Below are positions 44,131 to 55,101 of a stretch of 64,000 nt of DNA, in pieces. The stretch spans positions 26,774,501-26,838,500 of the forward strand of contig JASXTE010000005.1 of NCBI GenBank assembly GCA_030280995.1. The letters are read 5' to 3'. Both the position numbers and the translations under genes were made by a program. Every line of letters begins with the position of its first letter. Position 1 is the stretch's first letter. The stretch comes from Hemileia vastatrix (taxonomy: Eukaryota; Basidiomycota; Pucciniomycetes; Pucciniales; Zaghouaniaceae). Under the pieces are notes generated by a model. It was not told the origin of the DNA. It did no database searches and saw only the letters and a list, made by a program, of their open reading frames with translations.

Positions 44131-44416
44131 TTGTAATCATTATTTATTTTATCTTATTATTATTCATTTTTTTTCTCAACTCTCAAATATTTTTGGGAAT
44201 TATGATTTTAATTATTTTTCAAGTTTTTTTTAATATGTTAGTATATATAGGTGATATCTGAAAAATAAAAGAAATATATAAAAATATAGAAATATATAAA
44301 AATATATAAAAAATTAAAAAATTAAATAAATAAAAAAATTTTTAACTGCTAAAAATTGTTTTTTTTCTTTAATTGTTTTCTCTATTTATTAATTCATATT
44401 ATTTTTTTTCTATAAT

Positions 44417-45580
44417 TTAATCTCTGGAAGAAGAAGCTTCTTGAGGTTGGTTTGGGATGTTTTAGCGTTTTATTTTCTTGTTTGGATTGGAGGATGCACT
44501 GCATTCTTTCTAGTTTAGTCTGCTGGAAAGAGTGTAGGGGTTGTAATGGTCTGGGACTGGTTTGGAAGGTGGTATTTTGGAGGATAAAGAAGATGTTGGG
44601 ATAGAATGTGTGAAGATGTGCATAATTATCCTTGACATGTTCCAGTGGTTGTCCAGAAACTTCTTTCTCAGGGTCGTTTCAAACTCATTCAATGGTTCAT
44701 GAAAAGCAAAGTCCTTTAGCATGTTAGAACACATTATGCTTAGGTTCTGTTTCATATTAAAATAATCCAAAGTTAATGTATTTTCCAGAGGTGGCCCAGC
44801 TCTAATAGTAGTATCAGGAGGATGGGTACTATCTAAACAAGAATTTTATTGAGGGGTAAACTTTTGTCTTCTGTATGAATTATTTGAAGAGAAGGAACTT
44901 TCAGAGGAGTAGTTGGCAGGCAGAGGGGAGGTGTAGTTTCTTCTCCTGGATGGAGAAGATGATATGGTTTTTGAGCAGGTTTGGGAGCTCTGACTAGTAC
45001 TTGGGGGGATCTTTCAGGTCTTCTTGAAGCTTGGGAATTTTCGATGTTATTGGACCTTGAAACTTTTGCTTTAATTGCTCTGGGAGCACAATGAGGCTCT
45101 TGTGCAGAAGTGATCTTGTTTTTTGGAATTTCAGTTGTTTTAGAAGGTCTTGAGCCTGATTTTTATTTTCCAGAAAGGCGGGAAGGCCACCTGGATGAAG
45201 TCTAGCAGCCTAGAAGCTGAATTTGAAGAGATAAAGGTGGCTGTTTATAGAGAGTTCTGGGATGGATCTCCTGGATCTTCTGGAAGGAACTAAAGACAAA
45301 GCAGAAGAAGCATTACCTAGTTCTGGAGATCTGATAGGGGATCTGGAGATGTATTTGTGAGAAGATAAAGCTGGAGGTATAGGATAGTTGGGATCTCTAT
45401 GACATCTATTATTCTCTGAATTGCAAGAGTCAAAAGCCCTGTTGTACAGTTTGGCCTCTGGAGTTGGAAGAGTTAATTTGAAGGGTCTGCACATGTGAAT
45501 GCACTGTCTGAAAGCATAGTTTTTGGGGGCAGTTAAGCAAGGGTTGAGGGGTCAAAAGCAGGTGATTCAAGGTTTGACAT
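44417..45580 (-). pseudogene. Antisense ORF b in element E1 (broken Zn-cluster protein)
   Basis: This is a diverged homologue of the gene at 15931-17481, in the same orientation relative to its element. It starts at 45578-45580. The N-terminal cluster reads FRQCIHMCRPF then AFDSCNSENNRC, so several cluster Cys are Phe and the metal site is destroyed. SSHKYISRSPIRSPEL and the C-terminal block LSIMCSNMLKDFAFHEPLN with NHWNMSRIIMH are conserved. Frameshifts and stops break the middle part. Its value is as evidence that the antisense gene belongs to the family. Confidence 0.7.
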
Positions 45581-45689
45581 TTTCTGTATTGGAATAACAA
45601 TTAAGATGATAAAGAGATAAGAAAAAATTATTTATCAGTGATGGGTAAAAGATGAAGTGGATGTTGAAGGTCAACAAGTGGAATGTGGG

Positions 45690-46115
45690 TGAATGTGCAT
45701 AAGTCCATCAAGATTTGAAACTGAAACATGCATCAGTCCATAAAGACTTTAAATTAAAAATTGAGGGCTTTTAGTCCCTTAAGACTTAAAACTAAGGTTT
45801 GTGAGTCCTCCAAGACTATAAAGTGAGAAATGGATGTTGTTTTTGGTGTTGGTTTTGAATATTGGAAGATGGTATCCACAGGGGGAGCCTCTGAATTCAG
45901 CAAAGTCAATTTCGGGGATAATTGATGGGCTGAAAGCTCTATTTACAATTACCCAAGAATTTTATTTTTTTTTCTGTGTCTTAATTTTGTTGATCTCTGG
46001 TCCTGGGTCTATGATTTAGGTTTTTGAGTCCCCCAAGACTATAAACTGAGGTATTTTGAGTCCCCCAAGACTATAAAATGAGGATTGTCCCCCAAGACTC
46101 TAAACTGAGGGTTAT
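45690..46115 (+). repeat. Short-repeat array of E1
   Basis: About eight decayed copies of AGTCCCCCAAGACTATAAACTG are present, with an H1 hairpin (45914-45954) reading GGGGATAATTG...CAATTACCC. This is equivalent to 15300-15790 in element A. Confidence 0.75.
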
Positions 46116-46129
46116 TTCGTGCCCACATC

Positions 46130-46733
46130 CTATAAAGGGTTTTAATGTTTTTTTTCTAAATCAAACTCATGAGCTAGTAGAATTAAAGAAGGGTACAATG
46201 AGAGGTGGTAAAATGTTCTGCATTGGCCTTGAATTTTTGGATGAGGCTCCTTCTCTTTTTAATGTCTTGTTGGTCCTTGGAAGGAGCTGATTGGAAGTAA
46301 GAAAGGAGGAGTTTTTTCTTTTTTAGGGTGTGATGTAGGAATTTTTCTTTAAAAAGGGGTATTTTATTTGGGGGTGGTATTTAAATGGTCCCTAAAATGT
46401 TATCATCATCAATTACAGGTGGAGAGGCTGAAAAAAATGTTCAGTCTAGTCTGGTATGGAGTGATGGAATCTTACCTTCTGGTGAATCAGGATGATGAGA
46501 GGAAGAATAGGCTGTTGGAGTTACAGCTTTTACTCTGGATGAATGAAGTTTGTTGATTATTCTTTGAATGATGATGGAGGGTCTGGATCTTTTGGTGGAA
46601 GAGGATGGGCAAGGCTGAGTGTAGTAAGAAGCTAAAGAGGAGGATAATGGGCCAGGTCTGTGGCAATTTTTATTTCTGGAGTTTCAAGCATCACAAGAAG
46701 TCCTTTAGATATGAAGAGGTCCATTTATTGCAC
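46130..46733 (-). pseudogene. Antisense ORF a in element E1 (broken)
   Basis: On the minus strand the segment reads RTSCDA, a stop replacing the second Cys, then NSRNKNCHRPGPLSS and STKRSRPS. This aligns with the ORF a Zn-half-cluster protein of element A. It is broken by several stops. The surrounding GCCCTTGCCAGTACTG sequence also matches upstream of ORF a in A. Confidence 0.6.
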
Positions 46734-46853
46734 AGATGAGGTTGTTGTCATTGCAGTACTGGCAAGGGCCCAGGGCAGAAGCAGGTCTGGAGAGGTGTTT
46801 TAACATGTTTGTAAGTGGATGAAGAATGTGGAAATTCTTTATTGGAGGGAGGA

Positions 46854-47771
46854 TTTGGTGTTCCAAAGCTGGGTAGGCCTTTGGATTATGTATTTGGAGG
46901 TATTTAGTAAGTAGGGTATAGTTGGGGCTATGGTGTTTTCTATTGATGTTTTGTTAGTTTTTACAAGTTTATTTGTCTTTTTGTAGGCTTAAACTAGGGT
47001 GACTGATTATGTCTCAGCTTAATATCCTTCCTTTCTCATCATTTTGGTAAGTTTTATGTGTGATTAGAGTTCTTCTACATTTGGTTACTGATATTTTTCT
47101 GCTTAGAGGCTGTTTTTGGGTGTTTTTGGGCATTTAAGGGCCTAAAAGTAGCTACCTTCCTTTATGCGGCTGTCCCTACATTGAGTGGCCTGCCTGCCTG
47201 CACGGGTGGAAGCCTCTAGAGGTGTTCCTATCCATGTAGAAAGGTGGGAGAGTAAAATTTGGCTGGTAAAAGGCCAGGGTGGTCTGTGTGTGAGATAGTT
47301 AAGTAATTTTAACAACATTCTAGTTTATCATCAACCATCTGGTGTACCTGGAATCCCTGTTCTTAACTTCATTTTGTGTGTTTTTGGAATGTGTCTCTGG
47401 GTTGTGAAAAGGTTAGTTCTTACTTGACTTCAACTCTTGTCACTGTTTTCTCTGGTATAGTCTTGCAAGCTATATCAAGTATTATTGCTGTCTTTGGTGT
47501 AGCTTTGAATCCTATATCAAATATCATTGCTTTCTCTGGTGTGGACATTGGTCTACATTTCAGTTCTTTGGTCTGGTAGTCTGTCTGTAGACTACTTTCT
47601 TGGCTGATCAAGCAGTCAAGTATGTTGGATGGGGTTTTAGCAAAAAAGACTCAATTTACTTTAGAAGGTAAATCTCACTTTATTTTTCTAAAGGGACAGG
47701 GGATTTTCTCTCTGGTTTTTCTCCAACTCCCTTGGTCAAGGCCTATAGCTAGTACTATAGGATTGTCTACA
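46854..47771 (+). repeat. 3' LTR of element E1
   Basis: The LTR begins TTTGGTGTTCC after the polypurine tract GGAGGGAGGA and ends GATTGTCTACA. It resembles the E3 LTR at its start and the A/B/D LTRs in its second half (the repeated GCTGTCTTTGGTG segment near 47490). AAAC follows. No matching 5' flank is available because E1 is 5'-truncated. Confidence 0.85.
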
Positions 47772-48012
47772 AAACCATCTGTTGGGTACATCCAAGCCCC
47801 TAAAGCATTTTCCCCTTAACTTGATTAGTCAGAACTAGGTTCACACACACCCATTCCTTAAACTTTCTCTTCACCTAATCCTAATGAGCTTATTTATAAA
47901 TACACAGTACACAGTATATCAAGTCTTAAGGCATCTTAAAATTATAGTCTAACACTTAATTTATACAAAACTTGATAACTCTCACTCTTTCTTTTTCCCT
48001 CCAAACACTAAA
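47772..48012. other. Relic sequence between E1 and a Harbinger fragment
   Basis: I recognise no gene or repeat here. Confidence 0.4.
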
Positions 48013-48298
48013 ATGACTCTTTCACTTTATCAAAAGCTTCAAAAAACTACTGATTCTCTAGCCCTTGATCTTTTTGTTGAGAGTGATCTACATTCTGATG
48101 CTGAGATTAACTTTTTTGTATGAGTCACCTTTTAAAGAACCACTACCTTTCTTCCTGAACCCAATCCATTTGCCATCAACCACAATATACACTTCACAAA
48201 TTTCTGAAATACCAATGCGAATCTCTGTGGGACTTTGCCAATTTGGTTTAAATTGGAATGGTGCTGCCATAACTCATCTCAATATCCTTTATCTTTGA
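48013..48298 (+). pseudogene. Fragment of a Harbinger-type transposase N-terminus
   Basis: From the ATG at 48013 one frame gives DSLALDLFVESDLHSD, and a second gives ISVGLCQFGLNWNGAAITHLN. The latter aligns with AVALCCFGSNGNGAAVRRLD of the T transposase. The catalytic region is absent, and the fragment abuts the end of the minus-strand gene that follows. Confidence 0.5.
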
Positions 48299-49508
48299 CT
48301 ATGTTCTCCTTTTGAATCTACGTCATCATTAATAACCACTTGTTCATAATGAGTAGTTTTATCTAATTGCCTAGCAGAGTTCATACATATCAATCCAAAG
48401 TTTATCAATGAAAGTTAAAACTGGAATTTATCTTAAAGTATCTTTCTTTCCACCTCATTGGACCAGTATTTAGAAGATATATATTGGCCTTTATTATCTG
48501 AATTGAGCTTAAGGACATCAAATTGTAAATGACCCCATTGACAACATTCACAAGTTGAAGTGAATCTCTTTACTCTGGTGTTTTTAACACAATAGTAATT
48601 GGAACTTTCACAATGAGTGCAAGGAATGCAGTATCCCCATGTAAGCTTATAGTCTTTTGTACTATTCTCTTTTGAAGTAGATGATGATGATGGTAAAGAT
48701 GTCTTATTGAGAAGCTATAAAGGACTAGGTAAGATTTTTGAATGTTTCTAGAAAAGACAAGATGAAATCTTTGAATTTTCCTTGAAAGATACTATGATTT
48801 TTTGGGGAAGGTACTTTTACTGTATTATTATAATAAATATTACTATTTTTATGGACAAATGATAAATCAGGTGTATCTACATCAAATCCTGATTGTCCCA
48901 AGTCCTCCTCAATTTGCTGAACAGATTATACATCAATGAAATTACCTGCATTTTAATAATAAGTATTATGAATAATTTTAAAATTTGATTTACTTACCAA
49001 AGGATAGGAGCCAGCCTTGGCTTTTGACACTTTTCTTTTGCTTTAAGGGTTACTTGGAGTGGTCTGATGAGGGGCTGGATCCCTTTCTCAATCAATCTCA
49101 CTTCCATATTTCTACCAAGATCATGTCCTGGGACTGATTTGATCCTCCTGGGGTAGGGGTTTCTGGTTTCATTGTCCTCCCTTCAATTCCCCCAGTGTTT
49201 GACTCAACTTTTGGAATTACAACTTGCAGTTTTTTTGCACTTTTTCCATCTCCATGATGATAGCAGACTTTGACAACTCAAACTTCATAACTTTTCTAGC
49301 TAAATGGGGCAGTTAATCCTGAAGAGGAGGTCATTTCTTCTTTTTAGTCACCTTTTTTAATAGTTCCTCTTTTTACTCTATGCTTAATTTTTCTGGTTGA
49401 GTATAAGAGTGACCTTCCATAGTTATGTCCTGGTAAATTGTTTTTAGCTTTAGACTTGGTATTAAAAGCAGGTTTGTCACTTACATTGTCCTGTGGAGCA
49501 CTCATCAT
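48289..49508 (-). pseudogene. Cys-rich gene related to the F antisense gene
   Basis: The gene starts MMSAPQDNVSDKP at 49506-49508 and is basic at first (KIKHRVKRGTIKK). It has an intron (48946-48997, GTAAGT...TGCAG). The second part contains YCIPCTHCESSNYYCVKNT, then CECCQWGHLQFDVLKLNSDN and ISSKYW, and ends at 48289. The CTHC-x6-CVKNT segment and the following D-x-L...KYW spacing parallel CTACQSMEYFCVKST and CDAL...TKYW in the chromovirus F antisense gene. Many stops and frameshifts show that it is dead. It may be left from another chromovirus copy or be a separate family member; no pol lies beside it. Confidence 0.55.
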
Positions 49509-50883
49509 GTCTAAAAGAACTCTTTAATACACCTAAAAAAGGGAAAACCTATATGGTAATCAGTAGATAAAAATATTAGTAATATAAATACTAATAAAAG
49601 CACTGGAGCTTACCCTGAATTTATATTTTTATTAATTTAAATAAAATTTAATAAAAATTTGAAAAATTCTGATAAAAATTAAATAATAAGCTTAACTGGA
49701 ACTTTATGATTTGAGAATGTATCTTAAAAAGATTTAATTAAAAAAAATTAATTAGGCTGAATATTGTTGACAAAATACCAAGTTGAATTGGGGTTAAATT
49801 GGGTACAGTTACTACTTTAGATACCTAATTTTGATTTAATAAAATTAGTTAAATTATTATAAGGGCTCTTTTCCGCAATCACTGAGATTTTATGACCCAA
49901 AAATGTGCTGAATACCCAAATATTTGGCTTATAAGAGCTATAATAGAGTAAAAATCATTTCCTAAGGTTAAACAAAATAATAAGTAATAATTTCGGAAAG
50001 ACCCCCAATAGTCATTGTGTGCTAGGACTTGATTATGATTTAGTAGTAAATATTAATGGTCTTACTACTTAATATTAAGTTTTTTATAGATTGAACCTTA
50101 GAGAAAGACTAATAAAACTTTTATTCTCAATTATTAACTCACAATATTTGAATTGGTGCAGATTAGTGATGTAAAATAGGGTAATAAAATATAGTCATAG
50201 CTAAGATAAAGATAATATCAATTTATAAGGCCTTTAAAAGATATTTTTATTAACTAAAATTTTTTTAATAATTTTTCTTTAATTTTTATCTAGTAAGTGA
50301 TGTCCAATAGCCCCCAAATCCTCCTTTACTTATACCAAAGTCCACTGGAGTGCACAGACCTTCAATCCAGATGATGTCACTGCTATCCCTGGAAATTATA
50401 GCACTGTGAGGTCTCATCACCTGCCTGTGGAATACACTTCAAGAAGTTTGAACACCAAGACCTCCAGTAAGGAACTTTCATCACAATTAATGATATCATA
50501 CACCCATACCATAAATAGAGAAAACAGATAAAAGTGGATACCATAAAGAAACAGGTGAAATTGCTCATCCAAAAGAGAATAAAATGAAACCCATAGCATA
50601 TAAAGGAATCAAATGAACTTTCCAGTCCCCTTTTAAGATCCCCATTCATCCAAATCCACCCAGTAATCATATCCCAACCCATAAATTTGTGAAAATCAAT
50701 TAAAGAAGACGAATAAGTTGTTAGAGGGTTAAACTCATATATATACCAATATATACATAATGTAACTGTATATCTCACTTAATATGTGGTTTATGCATAC
50801 ATACAAGCCTATGTATGTCTATAACTACTTAATATCACTTAAGATAAATAAATAATGACTACCTTAGAACCTTAATATGTATT
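49509..50883. other. AT-rich region without recognised genes
   Basis: A 131-codon minus-strand frame at 50383-50778 is open but rich in aromatic residues without any motif, start context or homologue in the window. I leave it as an unsupported ORF. Nothing else is recognised. Confidence 0.4.
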
Positions 50884-50887
50884 ACAT

Positions 50888-51978
50888 TGTGGTCTTCCAA
50901 CATTGGCAGGGGCCTTTGTTGTGTGATTTGGCGCTGTTTGTGCATGTCTTAATTGACATCTGTTAAGGAGTTGGGTATTTTTCTGGTTTTATTCCGTGGA
51001 TATTGGGTCTGCGGGTATGTGGATACTATCATTGGATAGCTCTGTTTTTTCTCTATATTTTATGTCAAGAAGACATTTTTCATATTCTAAGTTTTAAGGG
51101 GTCATTTCCTCATTTTTCATATATAAAAGATTTCTGTTTAATTTTGTTTTTCGTGTTTTACGGGCTAACCTTAAGTCTTAGGGTTAAGTGCTTAGTACCA
51201 TTGGATAGAGCTAATTTTTCTCTACATTTCATGTCTCAATGTTGTTATAGTGAAATTCCGTGTTTAAAGGTTTTAGTAGTTGTAGCTAATTTTTCTAAGT
51301 AGATTAGTTGTTTTTATTGGTTTTCTGGCTTCAGGGAGGCCGGGATGCTTCAGGCTGCATCTCCGACGTCGGGCGGACCGCCCGCCTCTGTTTTAGGAGG
51401 TTGGGGAGCGCTTCAGGAGGGTTTTTTATGCAATTTGGCGGGTAGAGGCGCCAGATTGGTGGGTGCGCATGGGCTCTTAGTTAGTGGTCTGTGTGTACAT
51501 AGTGAATATAACAGTTTGGGGCAACCTTAATTATCATACAAACATCTGGAGGTGATATCCTTTTTCTTCACTCAGTTTTCACTGTTTTTGGCCACAATTG
51601 GCTGTGTTTGTTGCAAGGTTAGTTCTTCATTTAACTCAACTTTGGCAACAGGTTCTCTGGTTTAGTCTTGCAAGCTATATCAAGTATTATTGCTGTCTCT
51701 GTTGTGGATTTGAAGCCTACATCAAGTATCTTTGCTTTCTCTGGTGTGGACATTGGTCTACATTTCAGTTCTTTGGTCTGGTAGTCTGTCTGGGGACTAC
51801 TTTATTGGCTCATCAAGCAGTCAAGTGTGTTGAAAAGGGGGCTTAGCAAACAGGAACCAACTTACTTTAGCAAGTAAATCTCACTCTATTTTTTCTAAAG
51901 GGACAGGGGATTTTCTCTCTGTTTTTTCTCCAACTCACTTGGTCAAGGCCTATAGCTAGTACTATAGGATTGTCTACA
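50888..51978 (+). repeat. Solo LTR D of the element A family
   Basis: This 1091-bp LTR begins TGTGGTCTTCC and ends GATTGTCTACA, collinear with B and with the LTR at 13484-14572. The flanks are ACAT (50884-50887) and ACGT (51979-51982). A GC-rich block lies at about 51325-51470. Confidence 0.92.
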
Positions 51979-52329
51979 ACGTGGCTACTTATAGTCTATT
52001 TAAACTTATAAAAGTCATTTAATATTTTAATAAATATGTATAAGCATAATAACCATATATATAAATATTATAAGCTTGATGCAATTAAGGTAATCTTATT
52101 TGAAAAACTATTATAATTAGTCCTGTGATTACCTAGGCTGACATGTAGGGTAGAGAAATATAGGTTTTGTTAAAGAAGCTAATGGTAGAAATATGTGTGA
52201 AACTTTAGGCACTAATATCTAGAAACAGGCTGATGAGAGCATTTTACCTAAATAATGTGATTAATAGCTTACCGTTGTTGAAGCCTTAATTTTAGCATTG
52301 CAAAAAATTTCATTTAAAGAAGCTTTATT
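51979..52329. other. AT-rich region without recognised features
   Basis: No coding signal or repeat was identified apart from the target duplication at its left edge. Confidence 0.4.
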
Positions 52330-52871
52330 GGAGTAGATTATTGATATTGGAAAATTCAATCTAATTTTATAATGGTGTATAGTTAAAAGAATGAGTATTA
52401 AAAGTGGTTAAAAAAAGGGTTAATTATACAAGTCACAATTGAACAATTATTTAATGGGCAAAATCTGCATTTATGGGTCATCAAGGGTATGAAAATTAAA
52501 TTCAGGAGTCTCAAGAACCTTTTGAAATTTTTGGAGAGTTTTTACAATTTCTCTACTATATTTAATAAATTTATAAAGTATTTTTGATTATTTTTAATTT
52601 TTCATAATTTACTTAACTTTGATGATTTTAAATTAGATGAATAGGGTTGTGTCTGCTTAAAAAATTAGTTTAGAATACAGAGGGAATTTAGCTTTATCAT
52701 CTGTAATTTTTCTCAATTTTTATTAAGTTTTTAAGGTTCTAATTAAGTCTGGAAGTCTGTAAAAGCTTTATGTTACCTCTGGTTATCTCTAGACAAGTTA
52801 TGGAATGCTCTGTGCAACCTCTAGAAATGACTGGAAAAGCTCTGGAATGCTCTGGCTGGAAAGCGTATGGC
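52330..52871 (+). repeat. Partial LTR related to the E4 LTR
   Basis: The segment aligns loosely with 52925-53700 without the MITE. Shared features are ATTATTGATATTGG, TTCAGGAGTCTCAAGAA, and the CTCTAGACAAG...GCTCTGG...CATGT end. E4 seems to have inserted near the ATGT at 52872-52875 of an older LTR of its own family. Confidence 0.6.
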
Positions 52872-52875
52872 ATGT

Positions 52876-54964
52876 TGTGGCAGTCTAAAGTTTAGTAGGG
52901 TACTAAATTATATTAAAATTGGATGTTTGGGAGATGATTATTGAGGTTGGAAAAGACAATCTAATTATAAAATGATTATATTTAAGAGAATGAGTATATA
53001 AAAGGGTTTAAAAAGGATAATTTTACAATTCAAGATTAAAAAACTAATAAAAATTCTGGAAATAAAATTATATGTCTAAAAGTTCATGGAAATGTAATTC
53101 AGGAGTCTCAAGAAACTTTGGGAATTTTTGTGGAATTTTTACTATCACTACACAATATAGGGGGTGGACTTGCTAGCAAGTCCCCAACCTGAACTCAGAT
53201 GGAACTCAGACTGAACTCATATTAAACCCACACTGAACTCTTCTTGAACACCCACCTAAAACTGTTCTGCTGAGTGGTGTTCATCCCTGATTGTATGATT
53301 CCTTTGTCAATAGCTCACTGTGTGTTCAATCTGTGATAATTTCGGGTCCAAGGTTGCGGACTCGCTAGCAAGTCCGCCCCCTATATTGTGTGGTGTATTT
53401 TTCTACTATTTTCCATAATTCTTAAATTATTTTTGTTCATTTTTGATTTGTCATAATTTACTTAGCTTTGATAACTGTTTACTAGGTGAATAGGGCTGCA
53501 CAGAATTAAAAAGTTAGAATGGATTATAAAATATAAATAGCTCTATCATCTATAGTTTTTCTAGATTTTTTATTAGTATTTTAAGGTTCTAATTGAGTCA
53601 GGAAGTCCTTATGAGCTCCACACAAACTCCGGTGATCTCCAGACAAGCTCTGAAAAAGCTCCAGAATGTTCCAGTTAGGGAAAATAGGGCATGTTAAATA
53701 CTATGCATATAAATTGTCAGTGGGTCGTTTTGGTCTAGAAGATTTTTACAGTGATCCAACGGCAGTGAAAGGTTGAGAAATAAAGAATTACAAAGCTAGT
53801 ATGTAACTTTTTATCTTTGTGTTTTATAACTCAAGTAAAAGGTAAGGAATATTATTATTATTACTTGTAAGAATTTAAATTACACAAATGTAAATATTAA
53901 ATCACTAATAGTAGTAATAGAGTTGGTTTTTAATGTATATAATAAATTGTAATTTTTGTAAGGAAAGAATGAAAAAAAACCAAAATGGGAGGCCTTACAT
54001 AGGCAAAAAGGGAAGAAACCATAAAGCTAAATTTCTATATACAGAAGTATGAGAGAAGGAAAGTTCCAGAATAAGATATTGCAAATATTAAGAATGTTCT
54101 ATAAAGAATGTGTCCATTAAATGTATTTCCTGCATGTAAAAGTTCTTTGATTTATTTAAAGTTTTTCTGTAAATATCATTTTTAAAATAATATAATTTGA
54201 ATTTAAACTTTTGTATTACTATATTTTTATTTCACTCTTGACCTTTCATGAGGACAGTGTTGGGGAATAAAAATATGGGGGAAATTAATTTTTTAAATAT
54301 TAAATTCATTTACTTATTTTAATTAGTTAAACTAATACAAGTAATTTATTTAAGTAAATATAATTTAATTAATAATAAGAATTTGATGGTGTGGATTCAT
54401 CCCAGTAAATTATAAATTATTTTACTAGGTTAGTCTAGTAGCCTGGCTGACATAAAGTCTGTAGACTCAAAATTAGATAGAGAATTAATTGGGAGAACAA
54501 CTTAATCATTAACCAAAACAATGCATATTATCAACAACCATTAATATTTTAAATAAAAAATTCTAAAATTGTAATACCCTTAGAAATATAAAGATTTTAC
54601 ATAACAATTTTTTAATTTCACTAATCATCACATATATTAACTTATAGGGTACTATTTTAAAGGTCTCATCACCAGGGATCTGAAAATAACAACTAAATTG
54701 TATAAAAATAAAATTTTCATAAAAATATATTATTCATTTATTTAAATTAATTTTCTAAATACAGCTTCACTGTTGTGTTTCTTACCCTCATTATAAAGAA
54801 CACTGTTATTAACAAATATTTTATTGGTTATTTAATAAAAAGTAGAAGTTATAGCTTAGTTAATTTTGAACTCTTATTTTACTTAAAGGTACAGGGTTTT
54901 CTTCTTTTTATCAAACTCCCTTGAATTCTGCTTACAGCAAGGCAGCTGTAAGATTCTTTATATA
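52876..54964 (+). repeat. 5' LTR of Gypsy element E4
   Basis: The LTR is about 2.09 kb including a 250-bp MITE. It begins TGTGGCAGTCTAAAG, like the 3' LTR start at 62675. The right edge is placed from the PBS at 54969 and lacks a clean CA end, so it is approximate. The final part shares with other E LTRs the block of ACAGGG and TCAAACTCCCTTG near 54890. Confidence 0.75.
53146..53395. mobile_element. CACTA-type MITE, copy 1
   Basis: This 250-bp element has ends CACTACACAATATAGGGGG and, inverted, CACCACACAATATAGGGGG. TAT flanks both sides (53143-53145 and 53396-53398). The empty site in the E4 3' LTR near 62940 keeps the expected length. The subterminal GGACTTGCTAGCAAGTCC is a perfect 18-bp palindrome. 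CACTA ends with a 3-bp TSD point to the CACTA (EnSpm) superfamily. No coding capacity. Confidence 0.8.
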
Positions 54965-54968
54965 TTGG

Positions 54969-54985
54969 TGGAACCCAATGTGGGG
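54969..54985 (+). promoter_or_regulatory. Primer-binding site of E4 (mutated)
   Basis: TGGAACCCAATGTGGGG differs from the E3/A site TGGCGCCCAACGTGGGG at three positions, all of them at the two CpG sites of the original. Confidence 0.65.
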
Positions 54986-55101
54986 CTTGAATTTTCAGGA
55001 TTTTAAACAAACTTACTTGATACTTGGACTATCTTAGTCTACAAGAGGCATATTAAACAAACACTTATATTATTTTAATGGTTTAATCTTATGTTTTTTA
55101 G

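Noticed and set aside
50383..50778. A 131-codon minus-strand open frame as a possible gene.
   Set aside because: It has no recognisable motif, no homologue in the window, and lies in AT-rich DNA where such frames arise by chance.
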